A DNA stretch of 64,000 bases from an uncultured Alphaproteobacteria bacterium (GCA_910587405.1 CAJUKS010000004.1:62001-126000); one strand, 5' to 3'. Shown: positions 45,506-53,884, counted from the stretch's first letter. Notes: generated from the letters alone by a model not told the origin. Numbers and translations: made by a program.

Positions 45506-46006
45506 ATGAATCCGGCTGAATTCAAACGGACGACCAGCAACCCGATCGACATGGTGGAGCATATTCTCCATCGTGAATCATATGAGCTGGAACGACGCAG
45601 CCCCAACGAGGTGGTAGTCGAAATTCAGGGGCGCTGGAACGAAATGCTGCTGTTCTTTTCCTGGGAAGAGTCGATGCATTGTCTTCACCTTTCGTGCCTG
45701 ATAAACATTGAAGACCAGCAAAAAGACCATAACAAAATTTTTGAACTGCTGGCATTGATTAACGATGATCTTTGGGTCGGCCATTTTTCATACTGGACCG
45801 AGCAGAAAATGCCGGTTTTCCGCTATGCCCTTTTTTACAATCCCGACAACAATGATTTTTCGGCCCAAATTTCCAACATTATCAATATTGCGGTAAAGGA
45901 ATGCGAGCGGATGTACCCGGTATTCAACGTTGTTATGACGAAGGGAATGGATCCCAAACAAGCCCTCTTTCCGATGCTTTTGACTACCGCCGGCCAGGCT
46001 GAATAA
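45506..46006 (+). CDS. YbjN-domain protein
   Basis: The 166-residue cytoplasmic protein has the YbjN / type III secretion-chaperone-like fold seen in many Alphaproteobacteria: MVEHILHRESYELERRSPNEV, then WEESMHCLHLSCLINI, ALINDDLWVGHFSYW and KMPVFRYALFY. YbjN proteins have been linked to stress and motility control in E. coli, but the molecular role is unclear. It stands alone. The 350 bp between lgt and this gene contain only AT-rich sequence likely to hold the two promoters. Confidence 0.8.
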   Translation: MNPAEFKRTTSNPIDMVEHILHRESYELERRSPNEVVVEIQGRWNEMLLFFSWEESMHCLHLSCLINIEDQQKDHNKIFELLALINDDLWVGHFSYWTEQKMPVFRYALFYNPDNNDFSAQISNIINIAVKECERMYPVFNVVMTKGMDPKQALFPMLLTTAGQAE

Positions 46007-46041
46007 ACCGTCGCCGTACATCAGCCCTTGTCAGTAGGCAT

Positions 46042-46080
46042 AAAAAAAAACGATATCCTTAACGGATATCGTTTTTTTTT
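46042..46080. terminator. Bidirectional terminator after ybjN
   Basis: The stem cgatatcc / ggatatcg with loop ttaac is flanked by nine A and nine T. It ends the ybjN-like gene on one strand and the hypothetical gene on the other. Confidence 0.9.
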
Positions 46081-46098
46081 ACTTTAAGCGTCGCGGTC

Positions 46099-47166
46099 TC
46101 AATCCGTTTCGGCATACACCAAAATGTCATCACTTTGCGACACTTCGCCTTGCCAAAGCAGCCATACCGGACGTACGCCGGGAACTTCTTTGACAAACTT
46201 TCCTAAAACGTCATAAAACCTGAAAACATGGTCCTTTTCAACGACGATTTCACCGGTGGGCAAATGAGGAACGGACGACGTAACGACCGCATAGGCCATG
46301 TCTGCTTTTGCAACCAGCCTTTTGCCGTTGTTAAACAACACGTCATAAAATTCCTCTTCTTCATCATCGGAAGCCACCAACAAAAAGTTACCGCAGACTT
46401 CGACAAACTTGTCGAGAGAAAACAGCGGTCGTCCTCTTCCGTTGATCACCCGGCTGTCACCTTCATCAGGAAGCAGAAACCGTCCCGGTTCCAGATACTG
46501 GGGAATATAATACCCGCAAGGGGCATCCTTCAGGAACAGTTGCTGACAGTCACCGCCGGCAAAATCATAGAACTCCCACTTTTTCCCCTTGTCAGAAGCG
46601 AAAACATGACGTTTTTTCTGCAAATCGGCCCCCCAATAATCGCTGTTAGGCTTACGGAGAATGAAACGGCCGTCTTTCCAAAACGACAAAGTGTCCGTCT
46701 CGGCGTCAAATACTTCATAAACCGCCGGACCGTCCGCCCAACGGATACATGTGTAGCACCTCGGCAGCAGTTCTTCCCCCTGTTTGGTGTACAAACCGCA
46801 TGAGTCTTCCTGTCCGATCACCAGATAAGAACGATCGACAACCAGTTTGGCATCATACCGACCTTCCGGCGTTCCGAACAGATAGAAGTCACCGTCACCG
46901 CCGTATTCTGCCATCCGCAGCACTTCGCTGTAGGCAGGCGCCAGAAGAACGCCGTCACGGGCATTTTTGATACCGAGCAGTTCTCCTTCGCGAAAGATAA
47001 CCACTTCGGACCACGGAACGGCATATTCATCGTTAATCACCAGCGTCTGTGACGAGAGGCCGGTTTCGGCAGAATTGCTTTCTGCAGAACCCAAACTCCT
47101 GTTCACACACACGTACACGACGGCAAATACGGCAAGCGCCGCAATAAAGAATCCAACTTTTTTCAT
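46099..47166 (-). CDS. Hypothetical anchored or exported protein
   Basis: I do not recognise this 355-residue protein. It starts at 47166 (MKKVGFFIAALAVFAVVYVC), a signal anchor, followed by a Ser-rich segment and about 300 residues of mostly beta character. Short recurring pieces such as VPWSEVVIF, KWEFYDFAGG, HVFRFYDVLGKF and SFWKDGRFILRK look like irregular WG- or propeller-type repeats. Acidic stretches (DDEEEEFYD) are frequent. It is a single-gene unit with its own terminator at 46042-46080. Confidence 0.7.
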   Translation of the reverse strand: MKKVGFFIAALAVFAVVYVCVNRSLGSAESNSAETGLSSQTLVINDEYAVPWSEVVIFREGELLGIKNARDGVLLAPAYSEVLRMAEYGGDGDFYLFGTPEGRYDAKLVVDRSYLVIGQEDSCGLYTKQGEELLPRCYTCIRWADGPAVYEVFDAETDTLSFWKDGRFILRKPNSDYWGADLQKKRHVFASDKGKKWEFYDFAGGDCQQLFLKDAPCGYYIPQYLEPGRFLLPDEGDSRVINGRGRPLFSLDKFVEVCGNFLLVASDDEEEEFYDVLFNNGKRLVAKADMAYAVVTSSVPHLPTGEIVVEKDHVFRFYDVLGKFVKEVPGVRPVWLLWQGEVSQSDDILVYAETD

Positions 47167-47327
47167 ATTAAATTTTGTTTTTATAATGTTTGCGGGAAAA
47201 TCCGGCAAACCGAAATTATTAAATAATTACCATATCTCTATTTTATAAATTTCATCATTATCACTTTTTTATCCAAATGTCAACTAAAGACTATTATCTC
47301 TCCGAAGATTAAACACAATCCGGCATC

Positions 47328-47355
47328 AAAAAAGCACCGTTAAACGGTGCTTTTT
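47328..47355 (-). terminator. Hairpin terminator
   Basis: The stem aaaaagcaccgt / acggtgcttttt with a 3-base loop lies 24 bp past the stop of the small minus-strand frame at 47380. Confidence 0.7.
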
Positions 47356-47379
47356 CAACTCAGTATGCCTTTCGGCCAT

Positions 47380-47592
47380 TTAATCTTTGGCATAGTTTTC
47401 CATTGCCCGGGTCAAACGACGGCAATAAACTTTTTTCTGCCTTTTTCCCTTGCTCCCCTCAGGCGGCAACTTGTTTCCGCGCTGAAAAACCCGGCCGTTG
47501 CTTTGTCTCGTCATTTTGAAATTAAGACGCGGCGCCCATTCAAAAGCATGAAACAGCGGTGCAATACGGCCCACAAACTCAATAATTCGCAT
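47380..47592 (-). CDS. Possible small basic protein
   Basis: The 70-residue frame (MRIIEFVGRIAPLFHAFEWA, then a Lys/Arg-rich tail KGKRQKKVYCRRL) is followed closely by a good terminator, which speaks for transcription. No clear ribosome-binding site precedes either of its two Met starts, and I recognise no family. It could be a real small nucleic-acid-binding protein or chance. Confidence 0.3.
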   Translation of the reverse strand: MRIIEFVGRIAPLFHAFEWAPRLNFKMTRQSNGRVFQRGNKLPPEGSKGKRQKKVYCRRLTRAMENYAKD

Positions 47593-47678
47593 AAGCAGTC
47601 TGATTTGGTGAACAATAATATGATTTCACCTCTGACTGTAATCCGGACTGATTGTTTTTTCAAGCCTTTTTGTTGAAT

Positions 47679-48650
47679 TTAACCGCGCGTCCCGCTCAGC
47701 GCTTTTTTATACAAACCGACATTGCGGTTGTGTTCGTCAAGGCTGCGGGAAAAACGATGGCCGCCTTTTCCCGAAGCGACAAAATAAAGATAATCGGCAT
47801 CACTGGGATTGACAACCGCCCAAATCGCCTCACGCCCCGGATTGCAAATCGGTCCCGGCGGTAAACCGTAATATTTGTAAGTGTTATACGGACTGTCAAT
47901 CGCCAGGTCTTTTTTGTACAAAGGGCGTCCGAGTTCCGTCTTCCCTTCGGTCAGGGCATAAATGACCGTCGGATCTGTCTGCAACTTCATCCCCCGCCGC
48001 AAGCGGTTGACAAAAACGGCGGCAACGTCGGCCCGCTCGCTCGTAAGCCCGGTTTCCTTTTCGACAATCGAAGCCAAAATCAGCAGTTGATGCCGGTCCT
48101 TGATCATTTCCGGGCGAGATTTTTGCGCCCACGCGTCTTCCAAAACCCGTTGCATCGCCGCACGGGCCCGGCGCACAATACTGTCCCTGCTGTCTCCGCG
48201 CACATAACTGTAGGTTTCCGGCAGCAGTTCTCCTTCCGCGATTTCAAGCGTAACTTCGCCTTCCAAAGCCGGCTCGGCCGCAATCAGCCGCAGCATCTGC
48301 GCCGTGGTCAGCCCTTCGGGCAGAGTGACCTGCCGGTAATGAACTTCGCCCCGGCTGATCACATCCAAAACCTCCCGCATTGAAATTCCCGGCAGAAAAA
48401 CATATTCCCCGGCTTTCAAATGCTTGTCGAGTCCGCACAAACGCGCGCTCAGACGAAACAAAAGCGGGTGTGAAATCACCCCCGCTTCCGTCAGTTTCTT
48501 TGCCACCTGACGGGAACCTGCGCCTTTGTCAATCATAATCATTGTTTCTTCACGGCGGTTGTTCGGCAAATTAAACTGATGATAAAAATAAATTGCCATA
48601 CCCGCCGCAAAAACGATTGCCGCCAACAACAGTCCCTTCAGCCACGCCAT
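47679..48650 (-). CDS. mltG: Endolytic murein transglycosylase
   Basis: This 323-residue inner-membrane enzyme cleaves nascent peptidoglycan glycan strands. It has one N-terminal membrane helix (residues 3-25), a LysM-like part (DKGAGSRQVAKKLTEAGVI), and the YceG catalytic domain with Glu in LILASIVEKETG and the typical LQTDPTVIYAL, DSPYNTYKYYGLPPGPICNPG and YFVASGKGGHRFS blocks. The ATG at 48650 is 4 bp past the fabF stop; a TTG at 48698 inside fabF is less likely. Third gene in the acpP-fabF-mltG cluster. Confidence 0.94.
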   Translation of the reverse strand: MAWLKGLLLAAIVFAAGMAIYFYHQFNLPNNRREETMIMIDKGAGSRQVAKKLTEAGVISHPLLFRLSARLCGLDKHLKAGEYVFLPGISMREVLDVISRGEVHYRQVTLPEGLTTAQMLRLIAAEPALEGEVTLEIAEGELLPETYSYVRGDSRDSIVRRARAAMQRVLEDAWAQKSRPEMIKDRHQLLILASIVEKETGLTSERADVAAVFVNRLRRGMKLQTDPTVIYALTEGKTELGRPLYKKDLAIDSPYNTYKYYGLPPGPICNPGREAIWAVVNPSDADYLYFVASGKGGHRFSRSLDEHNRNVGLYKKALSGTRG

Positions 48651-48654
48651 TTTT

Positions 48655-49926
48655 CTAATCGATTTTCTTAAATACGATTGAAGAGTTGGTTCCGCCAAAA
48701 CCGAAAGAGTTGGACATCGCAGCCTTGATTTCTTTCTTTTTGGCTTTCAGCGGCACCAGATCAAACTCGGCCACTTCATCCGCCGGATCTTCCAAGTTAA
48801 GCGTCGGCGGACAAGTTTGCTGTTCCAGCGCCTTGATGGTCAAAACGGCCTCAACCGCACCGGCAGCGCCCAGCAAATGCCCGATCGCCGATTTGGTGGA
48901 AGACATCGAAACCGTCGCCATATGTTCGCCGAACAAACGCTGCACCGCCAAAGCTTCGCCGACGTCGCCGGCCGGCGTTGAAGTGCCGTGAGCGTTGATA
49001 TAACCGATATCCTTCAGTTCCACCCCGTGTTCCGCCGCATGACCGGCCGCCATCTTCATTGCCCGGTAAGCGCCGTCGCCCGAAGGCGCGGTAATATGAT
49101 AAGCGTCGCCGCTCATTCCGTAACCGACCACTTCGGCATAAATTTTGGCACCGCGGGCTTTGGCATGTTCATATTCTTCCAGTACCAGCGCACCGGCTCC
49201 CTCGCCCATCACAAAACCGCTGCGGCCTTTGTCCCACGGACGCGAAGCTTTTTCCGGGCAATCGTTAAAATCGGCCGTCACCGCTTTCATCCGCGAAAAA
49301 CCGGCCAGACCCAGAATATTGACGGCAGATTCGGCACCGCCCGCCAACATCAGGTCTGCATCGCCGCGGGCAATCATCGCTGCCGCGTCACCGATCGCAT
49401 GGGTACCGGTCGAACAAGCGGTCACACAGGCATGGTTCGGGCCTTTTAAGCTGAAACGGATCGACAGGTTGCCCGAGATCATATTGATCAGGCAGGAAGG
49501 AATAAAGAACGGCGATACCCGGTGAGTGCTTTTGTTTTCGCTGATGATGACCGAATTGTCATAAATGGTCTGCAAACCGCCGATTCCCGATCCCATCATA
49601 ATTCCGGCGCGGAACTGTTCTTCTTCGTTTGCCGCTTTCCAGCCGCTGTCTTCCATCGCATCGATTCCGGCAGCCATGCCGAACAAGATGAACTTGTCTA
49701 CCCGGCGCTGTTCTTTGGGTTCCATCACCGTATCGGGGTCAAACTGGTGAGCTTCTTTCCCGACCGGCACCTTTCCGGCAATTTTTACCGGAACGTCATA
49801 AAGTTCTACCTCGTCGTCAATTCTTCGGATTGCCGATTTTCCGGCAATAATATTTTCCCAGTTAAAATCGACGCCCCTGCCAAACGGAGAAAGCATCCCC
49901 ATACCGGTTACCACTACTCTTCTCAT
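48655..49926 (-). CDS. fabF: 3-oxoacyl-[acyl-carrier-protein] synthase II
   Basis: The 423-residue condensing enzyme elongates acyl-ACP with malonyl-ACP. The catalytic triad is complete: Cys in VTACSTGTHAIGDA, His in NAHGTSTPAGD and His in SAIGHLLGAAGAVE. GFGGTNSSIVF closes the fold. It is followed after 4 bp by mltG and preceded by acpP, whose product is its substrate carrier. Confidence 0.97.
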   Translation of the reverse strand: MRRVVVTGMGMLSPFGRGVDFNWENIIAGKSAIRRIDDEVELYDVPVKIAGKVPVGKEAHQFDPDTVMEPKEQRRVDKFILFGMAAGIDAMEDSGWKAANEEEQFRAGIMMGSGIGGLQTIYDNSVIISENKSTHRVSPFFIPSCLINMISGNLSIRFSLKGPNHACVTACSTGTHAIGDAAAMIARGDADLMLAGGAESAVNILGLAGFSRMKAVTADFNDCPEKASRPWDKGRSGFVMGEGAGALVLEEYEHAKARGAKIYAEVVGYGMSGDAYHITAPSGDGAYRAMKMAAGHAAEHGVELKDIGYINAHGTSTPAGDVGEALAVQRLFGEHMATVSMSSTKSAIGHLLGAAGAVEAVLTIKALEQQTCPPTLNLEDPADEVAEFDLVPLKAKKKEIKAAMSNSFGFGGTNSSIVFKKID

Positions 49927-50026
49927 CAGATTTCCTTAATAAATTAACATTTAGTTGTTGAGTATTTTTTATATGAAAAAACTCGCTTTATGTCAAGCGA
50001 GTTTAGTCATCTACAACTTAAAAGAC

Positions 50027-50260
50027 TTAAGCGTTTTTATTCAGATAATCAATAGCATCCTTAACGGTCAGGATTTTTTCGGCAGCTTCATCCGGAATTT
50101 CACAACCGAATTCTTCTTCGAAAGCCATAACCAGTTCAACCGTATCCAGGCTGTCTGCGCCCAGATCGTCGATGAAACTAGCAGTATCAGTTACTTTTGA
50201 TTCTTCCACGCCAAGATGTTCTGCAACAATCTTCTTAACGCGATTAGCTGTATCAGTCAT
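50027..50260 (-). CDS. acpP: Acyl carrier protein
   Basis: This 77-residue acidic protein carries the growing acyl chain in fatty acid synthesis. The phosphopantetheine site is Ser37 in GADSLDTVELVMAFEEEF. All four helices are present, and there is a Cys at position 52 (FGCEIPDE). It lies 100 bp ahead of fabF in the usual order. The 270 bp between it and the divergent small membrane protein gene should contain its promoter; TATAAA at about 50345 on the minus strand is a candidate -10. Confidence 0.98.
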   Translation of the reverse strand: MTDTANRVKKIVAEHLGVEESKVTDTASFIDDLGADSLDTVELVMAFEEEFGCEIPDEAAEKILTVKDAIDYLNKNA

Positions 50261-50532
50261 TTGATAAACCTCAAAAAATATTAAAACAACAAAGTTATTG
50301 GGTACAACATTTTAATCACCCGTGCTGCTTTGTTAGCACAATTTTATATCAATTGACAAGCATTATTTCACATTTTCTTCGCAAAATTATGAGTTTGTGG
50401 CTTAAAACACCTGATTTTTATAGGGTTGCCGCCCGAATTAAAAGTGCATAAAACCGTTATGACCTTGACAACCGCGCCCGGCATATTTAACTATTTATCA
50501 GGTAAAAATTTCTGAGAAGGGAAAACGCGCCG

Positions 50533-50763
50533 ATGCAAAAACTGTTTTTCACCGTTTTGCTGGTTGTCGCCGTTCTGGTTACAATCCGCCTCTACCGGCA
50601 AAAAGAAGCCGAAACCGCAGCCCAAACCGCTGTTGAAGAAATTTTGTCCGTCAAAGAAGAAGTTGCCGCCCCTGCCGCCGACCCGGCGGAGCCGTCGGCC
50701 GAATTTGAAGAAGAACATCCGGAAATCACTTCCGGCGACGAAGAAACGCTGATCGAAGAATAA
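50533..50763 (+). CDS. Small membrane protein with acidic tail
   Basis: The 76-residue frame starts MQKLFFTVLLVVAVLVTIRL, one membrane helix, followed by a Glu/Ala/Pro-rich acidic tail (VEEILSVKEEVAAPAADPAE). GAAGGG lies about 13 bases upstream. No family is recognised. It sits between acpP and lactate dehydrogenase and may be a single-gene unit. Confidence 0.55.
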   Translation: MQKLFFTVLLVVAVLVTIRLYRQKEAETAAQTAVEEILSVKEEVAAPAADPAEPSAEFEEEHPEITSGDEETLIEE

Positions 50764-50892
50764 GCCGTCCCCCCGCCGTCTTCCTTTCGTTGAAGCACGG
50801 AAGATTTTTTGCGGTGTCCGCTTGCTTTTGCCGCGGCGGCTGCTTACATATCAGAAAAAGTCATACTAAACAATAATACTGAGGAGAAAACC

Positions 50893-51840
50893 ATGCTTAA
50901 AATAGGAATTATCGGTGCCGGCGGCGTCGGCAGTACCGCAGCGTTTGCGCTGCTGATGCGGGGCGTTGCCCGCAAAGTGGTTCTGATTGACCAAAACACC
51001 AAAAGGGCCGAGGCCGAAGCCGAAGACATCGCGCACGCCACCCCGTTTGCCTATGCCAACAAAATTCAGGCCGGGACTTACAGCGATCTCGGCAACGCCG
51101 ACGTCGTCATCATCACCGCCGGCGCCAACCAAAAACCCGGCGAAACCCGCAACGACCTGCTGGCAACCAACGTCAGAATTTTTGAAAACATCATTCCGCA
51201 ACTGGCCGAACACGCGCCCAACGCCATTATCATCATTGCTTCCAACCCGATGGACGTGATGACTTCGGTTGCCCTCAAACTGTCCGGCTTCCCCGAAAAC
51301 CGGATTTTCGGCAGCGGCACCGTGCTCGACACCGCCCGTTTTCGCACCCTGCTCGGCTATCATCTCGGCGTCTCGCCGAAGTCGCTTCATGCCAACGTCT
51401 TGGGCGAACATGGCGACAGCGAAGTTCTGATCTGGTCCAACGCCGTAGCCGGCACGGTACAGATTGAACAGCTCTCGCACGAAATCGGCAAACCGTTAAC
51501 CGAAGAAATCAAAAACGACATTGACGACAACGTCCGCAATGCCGCCTACAAGATCATTGACGGCAAAGGTTCCACCACCTTCGGCATTGCCGGCGCCCTG
51601 TGCCGCATTTGTCAGGCAATTGACAGCAACGAATACGCGGTGTTGAACGTCTCGGCCTTTCATCACGACATCGAAGGCATCAACGACATCTGCATGGCAA
51701 TGCCCTGCGTGGTCGGCCGCCGCGGCATCCATAACAAACTTTATCCGACTTTCAGCGAAGAAGAACATGCCAAGCTGAAACAAAGCGCCGAAATCATCAA
51801 AGGCTTTACCGAAACGGCTTTGAATTATATCAAAAAATAA
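50893..51840 (+). CDS. ldh: L-lactate dehydrogenase
   Basis: The 315-residue enzyme reduces pyruvate to L-lactate with NADH. It has the Rossmann IGIIGAGGVGSTAA, the specificity loop GANQKPGETR with Gln at the position that is Arg in malate dehydrogenases, DTARFR with the substrate-binding Arg, and the catalytic His in GEHGDSE. Gln in the loop favours lactate rather than malate. The start at 50893 is preceded by GAGGAG nine bases upstream. It fits a fermentative or microaerobic host, together with ppdK and serine dehydratase. Confidence 0.93.
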   Translation: MLKIGIIGAGGVGSTAAFALLMRGVARKVVLIDQNTKRAEAEAEDIAHATPFAYANKIQAGTYSDLGNADVVIITAGANQKPGETRNDLLATNVRIFENIIPQLAEHAPNAIIIIASNPMDVMTSVALKLSGFPENRIFGSGTVLDTARFRTLLGYHLGVSPKSLHANVLGEHGDSEVLIWSNAVAGTVQIEQLSHEIGKPLTEEIKNDIDDNVRNAAYKIIDGKGSTTFGIAGALCRICQAIDSNEYAVLNVSAFHHDIEGINDICMAMPCVVGRRGIHNKLYPTFSEEEHAKLKQSAEIIKGFTETALNYIKK

Positions 51841-51859
51841 GGCCGACCCGGTGACAGTC

Positions 51860-51887
51860 AAAAAACCCCGGAAAATCCGGGGTTTTT
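51860..51887 (+). terminator. Terminator of ldh
   Basis: The stem aaaaccccgga / tccggggtttt followed by T, 20 bp past the ldh stop. Confidence 0.85.
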
Positions 51888-51941
51888 AATTGATTGTATT
51901 GACGGAGATCAACCGCCCGCCGACAACGTTTCATATTTTAA

Positions 51942-52193
51942 TTACAAACCCCGTCTTCGATCCTCTTCAATTTGCTTGAATATTTCCGCCAACGAAACAC
52001 CGATCGCATCTGCAATCATAATTAAAGTCATTAATTGCGGGGTTTGCTTAAAATCTTTAATATACGACAACGTGCTTTCGCTCAAACCGGTTTTCTTGGC
52101 GATTTGATAATTAGTCATACGGACGGCTTTCTGCTTTTCAATTAAGGCAGAAATAACTTTGTCACTGATTATTTTGGCATCACGTTTATTCAT
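51942..52193 (-). CDS. XRE-family regulator 1 (83 residues)
   Basis: A small helix-turn-helix protein: NYQIAKKTGLSESTLSYIKD (about 27-46) is the DNA-binding unit, and IMIADAIGVSLAEIF supports it. The start at 52193 (MNKRDAKIISDK) is the same as in XRE regulator 4, to which it is clearly paralogous. It is the last of four co-directional XRE genes. It lacks the C-terminal tail found in numbers 3 and 4. No ligand-binding domain. Confidence 0.82.
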   Translation of the reverse strand: MNKRDAKIISDKVISALIEKQKAVRMTNYQIAKKTGLSESTLSYIKDFKQTPQLMTLIMIADAIGVSLAEIFKQIEEDRRRGL

Positions 52194-52245
52194 AAATTTA
52201 CAATAAAACACATTGAGAAATTTATCAACTAATAACAATAGATTT

Positions 52246-52488
52246 CTATTTATACATTTTCCACAACGTGTCCAAAATTTCGCCGGGATGTTTGTTCAAG
52301 GCCTGCATGATGTCCAAATATTCGGTAATGTCAACCCGTCTTTCGCCGCTTTCGTTTTTGTAAACATAGGATTGAGGCTTGTTTAATCTGCGAGCAAGTT
52401 CGGTCTGTGTCAGGCCGGCGTCTTCGCGCGCCCGGCGCAGCAACTTGCGGAAATGAATGTACTCGGGGGTATAGAGAGACTGGGTCAT
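52246..52488 (-). CDS. XRE-family regulator 2 (80 residues)
   Basis: The small HTH protein has REDAGLTQTELARRLNKPQS (about 22-41) and YVYKNESGERRVDITEYLDI. It is the most typical XRE/Cro member of the four and the least like the others, with YLDIMQALNKHPGEIL after the HTH. The start at 52488 gives MTQSLYTPEYIHF. No toxin partner is adjacent, so an antitoxin role is not supported. Confidence 0.82.
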   Translation of the reverse strand: MTQSLYTPEYIHFRKLLRRAREDAGLTQTELARRLNKPQSYVYKNESGERRVDITEYLDIMQALNKHPGEILDTLWKMYK

Positions 52489-52530
52489 AAAATTTTTCCT
52501 AAACACATTGCCCAAACAAACGAAACGATA

Positions 52531-52902
52531 TCATTCTTCCGCAATATCGGCAAGGATTTTATAAGCCAGTTTCAGTTGCCGGGGAGAAAGCTTTTTAAGT
52601 TTGTGAAGGGCAGTGTAAAAAAGAGGATCTTTACCTAACAACTCATTCTCGACCAACGCCGATTTCGGATAAGGATAATGTTGATACAACGCTTGCGGCA
52701 GGTCAAACTCTGTTGCGGCCGACAAACGGATCATCATTGAAAAGGTTGGATTCTGTTCAAAATTTTCAATTTTTGAGATCGAACTTTTACTGACGTCGGC
52801 TAACAAAGACAGGCGATAAGGCGTAATCTTTTTTAACTCGCAATGTTCTTTAAAAGCAAGGATGACGTTGTTGACAACGCTATGAGTTTCTCGTGTTTTC
52901 AT
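52531..52902 (-). CDS. XRE-family regulator 3 (123 residues)
   Basis: The N-terminal HTH (PYRLSLLADVSKSSISKIEN, about 28-47) is followed by a 60-residue tail with ELLGKDPLFYTALHKLKKLS and a helical end. The tail is shared with regulator 4 (ELLGRSPLFD), so the two are paralogs. It sits in the middle of the four-gene XRE run. Confidence 0.8.
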   Translation of the reverse strand: MKTRETHSVVNNVILAFKEHCELKKITPYRLSLLADVSKSSISKIENFEQNPTFSMMIRLSAATEFDLPQALYQHYPYPKSALVENELLGKDPLFYTALHKLKKLSPRQLKLAYKILADIAEE

Positions 52903-52939
52903 ATTTTAACGACAAAAGATTTTTATTTTACAGTTGATT

Positions 52940-53308
52940 TTACTTCTTTCGGTTGACGAGTGTCAAAATAAGATCATGCGCAATTCTCAAGTCGTCTTCA
53001 CTCAGCCTTTGCAAATTTTCAATCGTAACGTCAAAAAGCGGCGAACGCCCCAATAGTTCCATCGTCTGAGAATCTTTTCTCTCCGGATAGCTTTGCGCCA
53101 CGATATCCGGGAAATAACATCCCAGATAGTCAGCTATGATAGCCAAGGTCATAAAAGAAGGATTTTGTTTCAAACACTCAATCTTGGAGATGGAGCTTTC
53201 ACTCATGCCGGTACCCTTAGCCAACTTGTATTGGCTAAGATCACCTCGTGCTTCCCGCAGTTTGAGCACGATTTTATTGGTTATACTTTTTGCTTGTCGT
53301 TTATTCAT
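52940..53308 (-). CDS. XRE-family regulator 4 (122 residues)
   Basis: The HTH is QYKLAKGTGMSESSISKIEC (about 26-45). The start MNKRQAKSITNKI matches regulator 1, and the tail ELLGRSPLFDVTIENLQRLS matches regulator 3, so it links the two. It is the first gene of the XRE run and is divergent from the structured RNA, whose promoter begins 21 bp upstream of this start. It could repress that promoter; this is inference from position only. Confidence 0.82.
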   Translation of the reverse strand: MNKRQAKSITNKIVLKLREARGDLSQYKLAKGTGMSESSISKIECLKQNPSFMTLAIIADYLGCYFPDIVAQSYPERKDSQTMELLGRSPLFDVTIENLQRLSEDDLRIAHDLILTLVNRKK

Positions 53309-53328
53309 AATACATAATATAAAATCAT

Positions 53329-53357
53329 TTGACTTTAACTTTATAACACTCTATGAT
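53329..53357 (+). promoter_or_regulatory. Promoter of the structured RNA
   Basis: TTGACT (53329-53334) and TATGAT (53352-53357) with 17 bp between predict a start near 53364, about 40 bases ahead of the first hairpin. Confidence 0.6.
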
Positions 53358-53363
53358 CCTAGA

Positions 53364-53640
53364 TAGTAGGTTAATATCTATAGCCATAATATTATTCTGA
53401 CGCAATACCTGTTGCAGCAGGTATCCTAAGGGCTAGAGATAGTCCGGATGAAGTGATGTTCATCTGAATTTAAACTCGTGCAGCATGTCGATGTAAATGC
53501 TGTGACTCGGCTATTGACTCTTTGAACAATAACTGAGATTATATCCCCGGTCTTCGACTATCGGCCGGGGAGCCCTTCGGGCTTGCCTGAAGGATGCCAT
53601 TTCACGAGTTATGGTAACATCACCTCCCCGGCCACCTTAT
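53364..53640 (+). ncRNA. Highly structured RNA of uncertain family
   Basis: No gene runs through this stretch, but the plus strand folds strongly. Hairpins: 53405-53411/53418-53424; 53430-53435/53440-53445 closed by a GAGA tetraloop; 53447-53452/53459-53464; 53481-53486/53497-53502; 53506-53516/53527-53537; 53545-53552/53563-53570; 53571-53575/53579-53583. An 8-bp long-range helix pairs aactcgtg (53473-53480) with cacgagtt (53603-53610) and encloses four hairpins. The third hairpin's loop gtgatg (53453-53458) is complementary to catcac (53618-53623), a pseudoknot that can extend to 8 bp. ggccgggg (53563-53570) can instead pair with ccccggcc (53626-53633). Signatures of RNase P, tmRNA, SRP RNA and common riboswitches are absent. 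A HEARO/omega-RNA-like element is one possibility, with no IscB gene next to it. Confidence 0.7.
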
Positions 53641-53688
53641 TTCCCGCCCTTGATTTTTGGTTTTCACTTTTTCACAACGAGGGCTGCT

Positions 53689-53877
53689 ATGCTTCATCAT
53701 CTTTTAAATAAAATTCTGCCGCAACAATCAAACATATCCCGCGAGTCCGATGACATCGACGAACCGATCCGCGGCATCCGGGAGCTTGAAACCTTTCTGG
53801 CAAATCAGAGCGAAGAAACCCGACAGGCCATTCATAAGGTCATTTCCTTTATTCTCTACCGCACCCCTTTGCAATAG
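53689..53877 (+). CDS. Small hypothetical protein after the structured RNA
   Basis: The 62-residue protein starts MLHHLLNKILPQQSNISRES at 53689, with GAGGG five bases upstream, and ends in an amphipathic helix (EETRQAIHKVISFILYRT). It is predicted soluble. I recognise no family. It lies about 50 bp after the last paired element of the RNA, which could be its 5' leader. A longer in-frame start at 53611 would overlap the RNA's long-range helix and lacks a ribosome site. Confidence 0.55.
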   Translation: MLHHLLNKILPQQSNISRESDDIDEPIRGIRELETFLANQSEETRQAIHKVISFILYRTPLQ

Positions 53878-53884
53878 ACGGCAA

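Noticed and set aside
52246..52488. XRE regulator 2 as antitoxin of a HigBA-like pair
   Set aside because: No toxin-like gene is adjacent; all neighbours are other XRE proteins.
53401..53640. RNase P, tmRNA, SRP RNA or cobalamin/TPP riboswitch
   Set aside because: I looked for their conserved cores (GAGGAAAGUCC, CCA-ended tRNA-like domain with tag, GGAAGCAGCC, B12 box, THI box) and found none.
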